Positions 39,043-47,454 of a DNA stretch of 64,000 nt are shown here, piece after piece. The notes under the pieces were generated by a model. It saw only the letters and a program-made list of their open reading frames with translations. It had not been told where the DNA came from and searched no databases. Position 1 is the first letter of the stretch; each line of letters starts with the position of its first letter. A program made the position numbers and the translations under genes. This DNA comes from DATBQN01 sp963755825. GTDB lineage: Bacteria > Acidobacteriota > Thermoanaerobaculia > Multivoradales > UBA5704. The stretch lies in the NCBI GenBank assembly GCA_963755825.1, contig CAVWLA010000003.1, forward strand, positions 2,046,001 through 2,110,000. The letters are read 5' to 3'.

Positions 39043-40554
39043 TCAGCGGTACGACTTGACCGAAACACGCGCCTCCACGCCGCTGTTCCCCTTCAAAGTC
39101 TGTGCCACCAGGCTGGAGAGGAAGAAGCGGTATTTGTGGCGCAGGCGGACCGACGCCTCAAAGCCCACTCCCAGATCGGGATAGAAGCCGTCCGCCCCGG
39201 TGAAGACCTTGTGGTCGAAGCCCACGGCGCCGATGCCCGAGTAGAGGATCCAGTAGAAATTCTGCCACTCGAGGCGGAGGAACTCGCGGTGGGCGTCGAG
39301 GAACCAGGGAAAGAAATACTCGACCGTCGAGTGCACCTCGTCGGTGCCGGAGAGGCTCCGCTTCAACCCCTCCAGGTTGTCGCGGCCGCCGAGGTCGAAG
39401 TAGTCGTTGTGGGGGATCGAGTACTGGTCGAGGGGGTTGATGTCCACGGTGTCGGGGCGGACGCGGGTCTTGTAGAGGAAGCTGCCGATGTGGAAGCGGC
39501 CGACGACGAAGGTGTTCTCGGTGACGTCGAAGCGCTTCAGCGCCTCGCCCTCGGCCCGCAGGTAGCGGTAGTCGCCGCCCAGCTGCGGGATGCCGTAGGT
39601 GACCGCGCCGGTGAGGCCGAAGCCGTTGGGGCCGATCTCGCGCACGGCGGTGAACAGCGTCTGCCGCTCGGCGCGCGTCTCGGCGACGATGGCGTTCGAC
39701 CGCGAGTCGTCGGGGGTGCCGATCTGGTAGCCGAGCCGCACGTAGTTGTCGGTGGTGTTGTTGTTGAACTGGAGGTCGATGGTGTTCGACGAGATGCGGT
39801 CGACCTCGGCGAGGAAGAAGGTGCGGTGGTTGTAGTCCCGCGGCCACTGGAAGAGGAGGAGAGCGCCGCGGACGCGGTCGAAGTCGTTCGAGAAGTGCTC
39901 GACGCTGGGGAACGAGATCGAGTCGAAGACGGTGAACTGGGTGATGCGCTTGAAGTCGTAGTAGCGGTAGCGGAGGAAGGCGGTGATGTCGCCGCTGACG
40001 AAGTTGTACTTGACCTGCCCCTCGAAGAACGTCTTGTTGACCAGCCGGCTCACCCGCAGGTCGAGGTCGCCCTCCGGAAAGTAGACGTCGAGACGGGGCA
40101 GGAAGCTGTCGCGCGTCGGCCGGCCGGAGAGGTCGGTGCCGCCCGCGGTGCCGGGGACCGCGGCCGACGAGCCGGCGCCGCTCCCCGGCTCGCTCGGCGG
40201 CGCCGATTCGTCCGGCTCGGGAGCGGCGGCGGCGCCGGGCACCGGGCTGATGACCGGCGGAACAGCGGGCGGCGGGCTCTTGGGTGCCGGCGGCGGGGTC
40301 TCGGGTGGTGACGGCGCCGGCTGCCCCTCCGGCACCGCTCCCGGCGGCTGGCTCTGCGGCGCGGTGCCCTGAGGCTGGGGCTGCGGCAGGGCGCCGGCCG
40401 GCGGAGCCGGCTCGGTCGCCGCCGGCGGAGCAGGAGGCACGACGGCGCTGGGGACGAACTGGGCGCGCGCCGGGACGGCGAGAAGGCCGAGCGCGGCGAG
40501 GAGCGCCAGGCCGCCGGCGAGCCGCCGGCCGCAGCGCGTCGCCGTCCTCGTCAC
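39043..40554 (-). CDS. Outer-membrane beta-barrel protein with Pro-rich N-terminal segment
   Basis: I take GTG at 40554 as the start (503 residues) because a signal peptide (LAGGLALLAALGLLAVPARA-Q) follows; TTG at 40602, overlapping the previous stop, is the alternative. A Pro/Ala/Gln-rich region of ~120 residues precedes the barrel. Strands such as VKYNFVSGDITAFLRYRYYD and HRTFFLAEVDRIS alternate with loops. The end, GGRDNLEGLKRSLSGTDEVH ... VGFEASVRLRHKYRFFLSSL, resembles the C-terminal barrel of Omp85-type surface antigens, but there are no POTRA domains. Substrate unknown. Confidence 0.65.
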   Translation of the reverse strand: MTRTATRCGRRLAGGLALLAALGLLAVPARAQFVPSAVVPPAPPAATEPAPPAGALPQPQPQGTAPQSQPPGAVPEGQPAPSPPETPPPAPKSPPPAVPPVISPVPGAAAAPEPDESAPPSEPGSGAGSSAAVPGTAGGTDLSGRPTRDSFLPRLDVYFPEGDLDLRVSRLVNKTFFEGQVKYNFVSGDITAFLRYRYYDFKRITQFTVFDSISFPSVEHFSNDFDRVRGALLLFQWPRDYNHRTFFLAEVDRISSNTIDLQFNNNTTDNYVRLGYQIGTPDDSRSNAIVAETRAERQTLFTAVREIGPNGFGLTGAVTYGIPQLGGDYRYLRAEGEALKRFDVTENTFVVGRFHIGSFLYKTRVRPDTVDINPLDQYSIPHNDYFDLGGRDNLEGLKRSLSGTDEVHSTVEYFFPWFLDAHREFLRLEWQNFYWILYSGIGAVGFDHKVFTGADGFYPDLGVGFEASVRLRHKYRFFLSSLVAQTLKGNSGVEARVSVKSYR

Positions 40555-40598
40555 CCCATGTTCCGTCGCGAACGTCGCGAGGGCGAGCAACGGCGGGC

Positions 40599-41420
40599 TC
40601 AACGGTCCAGGAGGTGGGTGACGCGATCGAGGAAGGTTTTCGACTGATGGGGGCCGAGGGCGGCGGAGACCACCTTCTCCTCGGCGCGCACCAGATCGAG
40701 CACGGCTTCGGTGCCCCTGCCACCGTCCATCTCGGCGCGGCTCATGCGGTAGGGGGTGTCGAGCTCGGCTTGGCGAGGGTGGCCAGAGAGGAGCTGCTTA
40801 GCCTGTTGGTGGATGCTCTCGGCGAGCTGGTCGAGCTCCTCGGGGCGCATGGCGTGGAGCCTCTCGGTGTGCAGCCGGGAGAGATCCTCCTTGAGCGTCA
40901 CCAGGCCGGAGGTGAGCAGGCCGTAGAGGAGCTTGCAGGCCTCGAAAGGGCTCATGTCGAGGCCGATCGCGATCTCCTCGATCGAGCGCCGCTCGTCGAT
41001 CTTGCAGATCAGGCCCCACTCCTGCGGCGTCAGCGACACCGAGGTCGTCGCCGCCTGCTGGGTGAAGACGGGGACCAGGCGCGTCGAGGGGATGCGCTTC
41101 GACAGCACCTGCCACTCGTCGATGCGGCGCGCCGCCTCCATCAGGAGATTGGTGTTCGACTTCTGGATGGTGGTGACGTCGGTCTCGCGGCCGGGGGTGA
41201 AGACGAAGTCGCCCTCGGGCCACACGGCGAGCTCGTAGACGGCCTCCTCGCCCTGTAGATCGCCGGTCCTGGCGTGGACGATGTGGCCGCCGCGGAGGTA
41301 GATCTCGCCGCTCGAGTCGCCCTCGCGCTGCAGGGCGAAGACACCGGTCTTGCCGGAGACCGAGACGAGCTGAATGATGTCCGGGAGCGGCAGCTCCTTC
41401 AACGAGCCCTGGAAGGCCAT
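40599..41420 (-). CDS. DUF4388-domain protein
   Basis: The 273-residue protein begins with a clear DUF4388 (PatA N-terminal) domain: FQGSLKELPLPDIIQLVSVS, then GKTGVFALQREGDSSGEIYL, RGGHIVHARTGDLQGEEAVY and VWPEGDFVFTPG. A central winged-helix-like region (LTPQEWGLICKIDERRSIEE) and a helical C-terminus follow. DUF4388 proteins occur with gene sets for polarity, motility and signalling. It lies directly before the outer-membrane barrel gene, probably in one operon. Confidence 0.8.
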   Translation of the reverse strand: MAFQGSLKELPLPDIIQLVSVSGKTGVFALQREGDSSGEIYLRGGHIVHARTGDLQGEEAVYELAVWPEGDFVFTPGRETDVTTIQKSNTNLLMEAARRIDEWQVLSKRIPSTRLVPVFTQQAATTSVSLTPQEWGLICKIDERRSIEEIAIGLDMSPFEACKLLYGLLTSGLVTLKEDLSRLHTERLHAMRPEELDQLAESIHQQAKQLLSGHPRQAELDTPYRMSRAEMDGGRGTEAVLDLVRAEEKVVSAALGPHQSKTFLDRVTHLLDR

Positions 41421-41496
41421 GCCCGACTCTACTCCAAGATTCCGGTTTCGGCCGTATGCCCGCCGACCCTGGGGCGCGGGCCGCTCGGTGGCAAAG

Positions 41497-42006
41497 TTAT
41501 TTGACCGCTCCCTGCAACGCTGCGAGGCGATCGAAGCGCAGCCGCTGCGCGCCGCAGATCGCCATCGCCAGGGCGTCGGTGGCGTCGCTCGCCAACCGCT
41601 CCCGCGTCTCCACGGTGAGGAGGAGGCGCACCATGCGCGCCACCTGCTCCTTGTCGGCCCGGCCGCTGCCGGTGACCGCCGCCTTGACCTCCGCCGGACT
41701 GTACTCGCGGATCTCGACCCCGCAGGTGGCGACCGTCGCGAGGAGCGCCCCCCGCGCCTGGGCGAGGACGATGAGCGAGCGCGAGTTGATGCCGTGGAAG
41801 GGCGACTCGACGACGACCAGCTCGGGCCGGGCGCGGGCGAGGAGCTCCGTCAGGCAGGCGACCAGCCGGGCCAGGCGGGCGGGGAGGGCGAGGGTCTGCG
41901 GGCAGGAGAAGCGCCCCGCCTCGATCACGGCCAAGGCGGAGCCGCTCTTCTCGATCAGCCCGTAGCCGGTGTGGAGGCTGCCGGGATCGAGGCCCAGGAT
42001 GCGCAT
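41497..42006 (-). CDS. ruvC: Holliday junction resolvase RuvC
   Basis: The 169-residue nuclease has the RuvC fold with four catalytic acids: Asp in ILGLDPGSLHTGYGL, Glu in LVVVESPFHGINS, and Asp residues in ADKEQVARMV-region and SDATDALAMAICG. It cleaves Holliday junctions with RuvAB. The ruvA and ruvB genes do not follow in the window. It lies 26 bp after the YebC-type gene, a neighbourhood shared with many bacteria. Confidence 0.93.
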   Translation of the reverse strand: MRILGLDPGSLHTGYGLIEKSGSALAVIEAGRFSCPQTLALPARLARLVACLTELLARARPELVVVESPFHGINSRSLIVLAQARGALLATVATCGVEIREYSPAEVKAAVTGSGRADKEQVARMVRLLLTVETRERLASDATDALAMAICGAQRLRFDRLAALQGAVK

Positions 42007-42032
42007 GGCGGACGAGCCCGGCCGGCATCCTG

Positions 42033-42776
42033 CTACTGCGCGGCGAGGACTTTCTCGTCGACGTCCAGATTGGCCCAGACATGCTGCACGTCGTCATGGT
42101 CCTCGAGGGCCTCGAGGAGGCGGAGGACGGGGTTGGCGCGGTCGGCGGCGAGCTCCAGCAGGTTGCCGGCGATCATGGCGAGCTCCTTCGCCGCCACCGT
42201 GACGCCGCTCGCCTCGAGCGCCTCCTGGACGCGGATGAAGTCCTCGGGGGCGGTGAAGATCTCGTAGAGGTCGCCCTCGGTCGCCACGTCGTCGGCGCCG
42301 AGCTCGAGCGCCACCTCCATGAACTTCTCCTCGTCCATGCTGCTGCGCTCGATGGCGAAGTAGCCGCGGCGGTTGAACATCCACGCCACGCAGCCGCTGG
42401 CGCCGAGGCTGCCGCCGTACTTGGTGAACAGGTGGCGGATCTCCGGCGCGGTGCGGTTCTTGTTGTCGGTCAGCCCCTCGACCAGCACGGCGATGCCGCC
42501 CGGGCCGTAGCCCTCGTAGAGGACCTCCTCGTAGGCCTCGCCCTCGAGCTCGCCGGTGCCCTTCTTGATGGCGCGCTCGATGTTGTCGTTGGGCACGCTG
42601 TTGGAGCGCGCCTCGAGCACCGCCGAGCGCAGCCGGGGGTTCGCCTTGACGTCGCCGCCGCCGATCTTCGCCGCGACGGTGATCTCGCGCAGAACCTTGG
42701 TGAACATCTTGCCGCGGCGGGCGTCGGTCGCCGCTTTCTTGTGCTTGATCGTCGCCCACTTGCTGTGACCTGACAT
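42033..42776 (-). CDS. YebC/PmpR/TACO1-family protein
   Basis: The 247-residue protein begins GHSKWATIKHKKAATDARRG, then KMFTKVLREITVAAKIGGGD, the family hallmark. NSVPNDNIERAIKKGTGELE and YEGYGPGGIAVLVEGLTDNK confirm it. YebC proteins act as transcription regulators or, for TACO1-like members, as ribosome-associated factors that relieve stalling at proline-rich stretches. The latter is notable beside genes with long poly-Pro tracts. It lies upstream of ruvC in the same direction. Confidence 0.92.
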   Translation of the reverse strand: MSGHSKWATIKHKKAATDARRGKMFTKVLREITVAAKIGGGDVKANPRLRSAVLEARSNSVPNDNIERAIKKGTGELEGEAYEEVLYEGYGPGGIAVLVEGLTDNKNRTAPEIRHLFTKYGGSLGASGCVAWMFNRRGYFAIERSSMDEEKFMEVALELGADDVATEGDLYEIFTAPEDFIRVQEALEASGVTVAAKELAMIAGNLLELAADRANPVLRLLEALEDHDDVQHVWANLDVDEKVLAAQ

Positions 42777-42984
42777 CGAGAGCTCCCGCGGAATGGTCTG
42801 AAACGTGGTTCCAAACGATGGAGCGATATTCTAGCAGGACCCCGCCGGGAGGGGCGAGGAGCGCCGCGCGGCGCCCTCCGGAGCACCACTAACTGCCAGG
42901 AGAATCAGGCGTTTTCGCCGCGCGGTCGATTGACTGGGCGGGGGCGGAGTGTTAGAAAGGCACGTCGCCCCTCAGGAGATCTGC

Positions 42985-45900
42985 ATGCCCTCGATCCTCG
43001 TCGTCGAGCAAGAACCTCGTTCCATCGAGCGCATCCGCGAAGCGCTCACCGCCGAGGGCTGGAAGACGAGGGTGGTGGGAAGCCAGGCCGAGGCGCTGCA
43101 GGCGGGCGCCTCCGAGGCTCCTGACCTGGTCGTGGTGAGCGCCGACATCGCCGGCATCGAGGCCGTCGCCAGCTCGTTCTCGCGCAGCGCCGGCGGCCCC
43201 GGCGTCGTCGCGCTCCTCGGCGAGAACGCCGCCCAGTCCGGCGTCGGCGGCATCGAGGCCGACGAGCTGCTGGCCAAGCCGTTCAGCAACCTGGAGCTGC
43301 AGACCGCCGTCCGCCGCGCCCTCGCCGCCCGCCGCACCGCCGGCAGTCCGGCGCCGCCGCCGGCCGCCGGCAACGAGCCGAAGCTCACCTCGCGGGACAT
43401 CTTCGGCGACATGCTGGCGGAGGTCGAGAAGGAGGTCGCGGCGACGCCCGGCCAGGCGACGGCGAACCAGGCGGCCGCCGCGCGGCGCGACGAGGAGCTC
43501 AACCGCAAGCTCGAGCAGACCCTGTCCGGCGTCCTCGGCTTCGGCGCGCCGCAGCGGCCCAAGCCGGCCGCCCCGGCACCGCCGGCGCCGGCGACCGGAG
43601 CCTCGCCGCCCAAGCGGCCGGCGGAAGCAGGCGACGAGCTCGACGCCCTCATCAGCCGCACCCTCTCCGGCCTCGGCTCGACCGCCAGGAGCCCGGCCTC
43701 CCCGAGCGGCGCCTTCGCGCGGCCCGCCGAGCCGCCAGCGAGCCCGGCCGCCGCGGCGCCCGCTCCGCCGCGCCCCCAGCCGCCGCCACCGGTGCCCGTC
43801 GCGCCGCCACCGGCAACGGTCCCCGAGGCGCGCAAGCCGGCGCGGACCGCCGCCGACCTCGACCTCTCCGCCCTCGAGGAGATGGCCCGGCCGCGCCGCA
43901 GGGCCGAGCCGCCGCCGGCTGCGCCCGTCGCCCCGCCGGTCACCCAGGCGCCGGTTGCGAGCCCGCCGCCGGCAGCAGACGCCATCTCGCCGCCGGCCCC
44001 GCCCGCGGCTGGCCCGGCCCCGCAACCGGCAGCTCCGGCGATCCCGTCGCGGGTCCCGCCGGCGCCCCCCGCGGCGCCGCGGTCGGTCGCGCCGCCGGTG
44101 CCCGCCGCGCCGCCGCACGCCGACGCCCCGATGGCGACGCAGCAGATCCCCATCGCCGCCGGCGGCCAGCAGGCCGGCGAGCGCTTCGGCCAATACACGC
44201 TGCAGGAGAAGATCGCCGCCGGCGGCATGGCCGAGGTGTGGAAGGCGCGCATGCGCGGCGTCGAGGGCTTCCAGAAGACGGTCGCCATCAAGAAGATCCT
44301 GCCCCACCTGACGGACAACTCCGAGTTCATCGGGATGTTCATCGACGAGGCGAAGCTCGCCGCCCAGCTCTCCCACCCCAACATCATCCACATCTACGAC
44401 CTGGGGAAGATCGGCCGCGACTACTACATCGCCATGGAGTACGTCGAGGGCAAGGACCTGCGCGCCATCATGAACGCGGCGCGCAAGCGGGACCTGCCGC
44501 TGCCGCTCGGCCTGGCGCTCCTCGTCGCCTCGCGGCTCTCCTCCGGCCTCGACTACGCCCATCGCAAGCACGACTTCGAGGGGCGCGAGCTCGGCCTCGT
44601 CCACCGCGACGTCTCGCCGCAGAACGTGCTGATCACCTTCGAGGGCGACATCAAGCTCTGCGACTTCGGCATCGCCAAGGCGGTCACCAAGGCGAGCCAG
44701 ACGCAGATGGGGGCGCTCAAGGGGAAGCTGCAGTACATGTCCCCCGAGCAGGCGCGGGGGAGGTCGGTCGACTCGCGCTCCGACATCTTCTCGCTCGGCG
44801 CCATCCTCTTCGAGATGCTGACCGGCGAGCGGCTGTTCCCCGGCGACAGCGAGATCTCGGTGCTCGAGGCGGTGCGCGACGGCCGCACCCGCTCGGCGCG
44901 CGACGTCGCCCCTGCCGTGCCGGTCGAGGTGGACGACATCGTCCGCAAGGCGCTCGCCCTCGATCCCGGCGACCGCTTCGCCAGCGCCGGCGAGATGCAG
45001 GCGCGGCTCGACTCGGTGCTCTACGGCCTGAAGCCGACCCCGGGGCCGACCGACCTCGCCGCCTACCTCCACCGCCTCTTCCACCCGGAGGCCGCGGCGG
45101 CCGAGGCGAAGCCGGCGCCCGCCGCCGCGCCGGTCGCCGCCGCGGTCCCACTGCCGGCGCCGCCGATCCCGCCGCCGGCGCCGGCCGTCGAGCCGAGCCC
45201 CATCAGCCAGCCGAGCCAGCCGAGCCAGCCGATGCCGGAAGCGCCGCCGCCTCTGGCGCCCATCGCGCCGGTCGAGGGCCTCGTCGGCGAGGAGGGGGGT
45301 CGCCGCGGGCGGTCGCTCCTCTGGGCGGCGATCGCCGCCGGCCTCGTCGTCCTCGCCCTGCTCACCTACTTCCTGATGCGCTCGAAGCGCGCCGCTCCCC
45401 CGGCGGGCGCGCCGCCGGCGGCGGCCGCGACCGCTCCGGCCGTCACCCCCGCGGCCGGCGCTCCGGCAGCGGCGGTCCCCACCGTCGGCCAGCCGAACGC
45501 CAACGGCCGCAGCAAGGTCGACGTCTCGGGGCTCGTCAACCAGGAGCTCGCCAAGCACGAGGGCGACCTGCGCAAGAAGTTCGAGGACGAGCAGAAGCGG
45601 CTCGAGAAGGAGCTCGCCGCCGCCAAGGCCGCGGCGGCGACGAAGACGGCGGCGGCCAAGCCGGCGGCGGCGAGCGCCCCGACCACCGCGGCCCCGGCGC
45701 CCCCTCTGCCGGCGCCGCCGCAGGCGAGCGAGCCGCCGCCGGTGCCGCGCGAGGTGAAGGAAACCAAGGCCGAGGAGCCGGCCGCGACGTCCGCTCCGGC
45801 CCCCGCGCCGCCGCCCGCCGCGGCGCCCAGCCCACCGCCGGCGGCCCCCGGCGTCCGCGTCGGCGAGCTGGTCGAGGAGGGCCCGGGGGTCGTCCCGCCG

Positions 45901-46158
45901 CAGCTTGTCAGCTTTACCAAACCGGAGTATCCTGCGCTCGCCAAACGCCTGCGGGCGGAGGGCACCGTGATCGTATCTGTCCTCGTCGACGAAAACGGCC
46001 ACGTCGAGAGCGTCAAGCTGTCTCAGTCGATCAAACCGAATGTCGGCATCAACGAGGCCGCGCTCGGCGCAGCTCGGACGGCGACGTTCCGGCCGGCGAC
46101 CAAGAACGGCGTCAGGGTGAAGACCTGGACGATGCTCAAGATCCCGTTCAAGCTCTGA
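42985..46158 (+). CDS. Receiver-like, Ser/Thr kinase, TM and TonB-domain fusion protein
   Basis: The start at 42985 follows AGGAG by six bases and gives 1057 residues. Residues 1-115 are a receiver-like domain whose phosphoacceptor Asp is replaced (LVVVSADIAG) while the Lys in LLAKPFS is kept. A Pro/Ala linker leads to a protein kinase at ~401-682, with VAIKKIL, HRDVSPQN and CDFGIAK all intact. A membrane helix at ~778-799 (LLWAAIAAGLVVLALLTYFL) and a coiled, Ala-rich stalk follow. The C-terminal ~80 residues are TonB-like (KPEYPALAKRLRAEGTVIVS). It could link cytoplasmic phosphorylation to an envelope partner. Confidence 0.85.
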   Translation: MPSILVVEQEPRSIERIREALTAEGWKTRVVGSQAEALQAGASEAPDLVVVSADIAGIEAVASSFSRSAGGPGVVALLGENAAQSGVGGIEADELLAKPFSNLELQTAVRRALAARRTAGSPAPPPAAGNEPKLTSRDIFGDMLAEVEKEVAATPGQATANQAAAARRDEELNRKLEQTLSGVLGFGAPQRPKPAAPAPPAPATGASPPKRPAEAGDELDALISRTLSGLGSTARSPASPSGAFARPAEPPASPAAAAPAPPRPQPPPPVPVAPPPATVPEARKPARTAADLDLSALEEMARPRRRAEPPPAAPVAPPVTQAPVASPPPAADAISPPAPPAAGPAPQPAAPAIPSRVPPAPPAAPRSVAPPVPAAPPHADAPMATQQIPIAAGGQQAGERFGQYTLQEKIAAGGMAEVWKARMRGVEGFQKTVAIKKILPHLTDNSEFIGMFIDEAKLAAQLSHPNIIHIYDLGKIGRDYYIAMEYVEGKDLRAIMNAARKRDLPLPLGLALLVASRLSSGLDYAHRKHDFEGRELGLVHRDVSPQNVLITFEGDIKLCDFGIAKAVTKASQTQMGALKGKLQYMSPEQARGRSVDSRSDIFSLGAILFEMLTGERLFPGDSEISVLEAVRDGRTRSARDVAPAVPVEVDDIVRKALALDPGDRFASAGEMQARLDSVLYGLKPTPGPTDLAAYLHRLFHPEAAAAEAKPAPAAAPVAAAVPLPAPPIPPPAPAVEPSPISQPSQPSQPMPEAPPPLAPIAPVEGLVGEEGGRRGRSLLWAAIAAGLVVLALLTYFLMRSKRAAPPAGAPPAAAATAPAVTPAAGAPAAAVPTVGQPNANGRSKVDVSGLVNQELAKHEGDLRKKFEDEQKRLEKELAAAKAAAATKTAAAKPAAASAPTTAAPAPPLPAPPQASEPPPVPREVKETKAEEPAATSAPAPAPPPAAAPSPPPAAPGVRVGELVEEGPGVVPPQLVSFTKPEYPALAKRLRAEGTVIVSVLVDENGHVESVKLSQSIKPNVGINEAALGAARTATFRPATKNGVRVKTWTMLKIPFKL

Positions 46159-46211
46159 CGGCGACGAAGAGGACTTGACGGCGAGGTAACTACGTTCGGG
46201 TTGGAGGGATC

Positions 46212-46445
46212 ATGAGCCTGACCGATCAACAGCGGAAGTTCTACGAGAACACCCTCGAGGTGACCAAGCAGGAGATGGAAGAGCTCGACCGCTCCATCGA
46301 GGAGGAGCTCGCCAAGGTCAAGGATCGCCTCGCCGAGCTGCAGAACGCCAAGAAGGCCTCCCGCCAGATGTACGACGCCGCCTGCATGCGCCTCGGCATC
46401 GCCAACGACCTCGAGGCCGAGGAAGGGCACGGCGCCGAGGTCTGA
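46212..46445 (+). CDS. Small coiled-coil protein of unknown function
   Basis: The 77-residue protein is mostly one helix: FYENTLEVTKQEMEELDRSI, then EEELAKVKDRLAELQNAKKA and SRQMYDAACMRLGIANDLEA. There is no signal peptide. GGAGGG precedes the ATG at normal distance. It lies between the kinase fusion and accD on the same strand. A scaffolding or regulatory peptide is possible. Confidence 0.65.
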   Translation: MSLTDQQRKFYENTLEVTKQEMEELDRSIEEELAKVKDRLAELQNAKKASRQMYDAACMRLGIANDLEAEEGHGAEV

Positions 46446-46566
46446 TCCAAGTCTCCCCGTAGCTCGCGGCCCCCAGCCGCCCCCTCGCGGTCGGCGCCGA
46501 TCCGCTGGCTCTCACCCGATGGGATCGACCTGCGGAGAGAGCCGATCCGCGACCGGCAGAATTCAG

Positions 46567-47412
46567 ATGGCCTGGTTCAGGAAAACCAAGAAGCCCAAGC
46601 CGGTCCGCATGGACCGGCCGCGCAGCAATGTCCCCGAAGGGCTGTGGGTGAAGTGCGAGAGCTGCAAGGAGATCATCTACTCGCGCGACCTCGAGAAGAA
46701 CCTCCGGGTCTGCCCGCGCTGCGGCTACCACTTCCGCATCGACGCCCACCAGCGCATCGCCCTCCTCCTCGACGAGGAGGAGCCGCGCGAGCTCTTCACC
46801 GGCATCTCGCCCAGCGATCCGCTCAACTTCCGCGACACCAAGCGCTACCGCGACCGCCTGCGCAGTTACCAGCAGGCGGTGGGCGAGAAGGATGCGGTGG
46901 TCGTCGCCGGCGGCCGGCTCGACGGCATCCCGGTGATCCTCGCCGCCATGGAGTACCGCTTCATGGGCGGCTCGATGGGCTCGGTGGTGGGCGAGAAGAT
47001 CACCCGCGCCGTCGAGCGGGCGCTCGAGAAGCAGGTGCCGCTCATCGTCGTCTCCGCCTCCGGCGGCGCCCGCATGCAGGAGGGCGCCCTGTCGCTGATG
47101 CAGATGGCGAAGATCGCGGCGGCCCTGGCGCGGCTCCGCGACGCGCGCCTCCCCTACCTCTCGGTGCTCACCGATCCGACCACCGGCGGCGTCACCGCCT
47201 CCTTCGCCATGCTGGGCGATTTGAACGTCGCCGAGCCCGGCGCCCTCATCGGATTCGCCGGACCGCGGGTCATCGAGCAGACCATCCGCCAGAGCCTCCC
47301 CGAGGGGTTCCAGCGCAGCGAGTTCCTCCTCGAGCACGGCTTCCTCGACCTCGTCGTGCCGCGCGCCGAGATGAAAGAAACCCTCGCCCGCTGCCTCCGG
47401 CACCTCGGCTGA
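46567..47412 (+). CDS. accD: Acetyl-CoA carboxylase carboxyltransferase subunit beta
   Basis: The 281-residue protein has the zinc ribbon of AccD (Cys at 30, 33, 49 and 52: KCESC and CPRC) and the crotonase-like core: YRFMGGSMGSVVGEKITRAV, then VVSASGGARMQEGALSLMQM and SVLTDPTTGGVTASFAMLGD, GFAGPRVIEQTIRQ. It joins AccA to transfer carboxyl from biotin to acetyl-CoA for fatty acid synthesis. It is followed 42 bp later by folC, a common pairing. Confidence 0.95.
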   Translation: MAWFRKTKKPKPVRMDRPRSNVPEGLWVKCESCKEIIYSRDLEKNLRVCPRCGYHFRIDAHQRIALLLDEEEPRELFTGISPSDPLNFRDTKRYRDRLRSYQQAVGEKDAVVVAGGRLDGIPVILAAMEYRFMGGSMGSVVGEKITRAVERALEKQVPLIVVSASGGARMQEGALSLMQMAKIAAALARLRDARLPYLSVLTDPTTGGVTASFAMLGDLNVAEPGALIGFAGPRVIEQTIRQSLPEGFQRSEFLLEHGFLDLVVPRAEMKETLARCLRHLG

Positions 47413-47454
47413 GCCGGCCGCCCCGCACCCATCCACCGATCGCCTCAGTCGACC

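Noticed and set aside
42952..46002. Long minus-strand frame opposite the kinase fusion
   Set aside because: It is Arg/Gly-rich without motifs, while the plus strand has intact kinase and TonB motifs.
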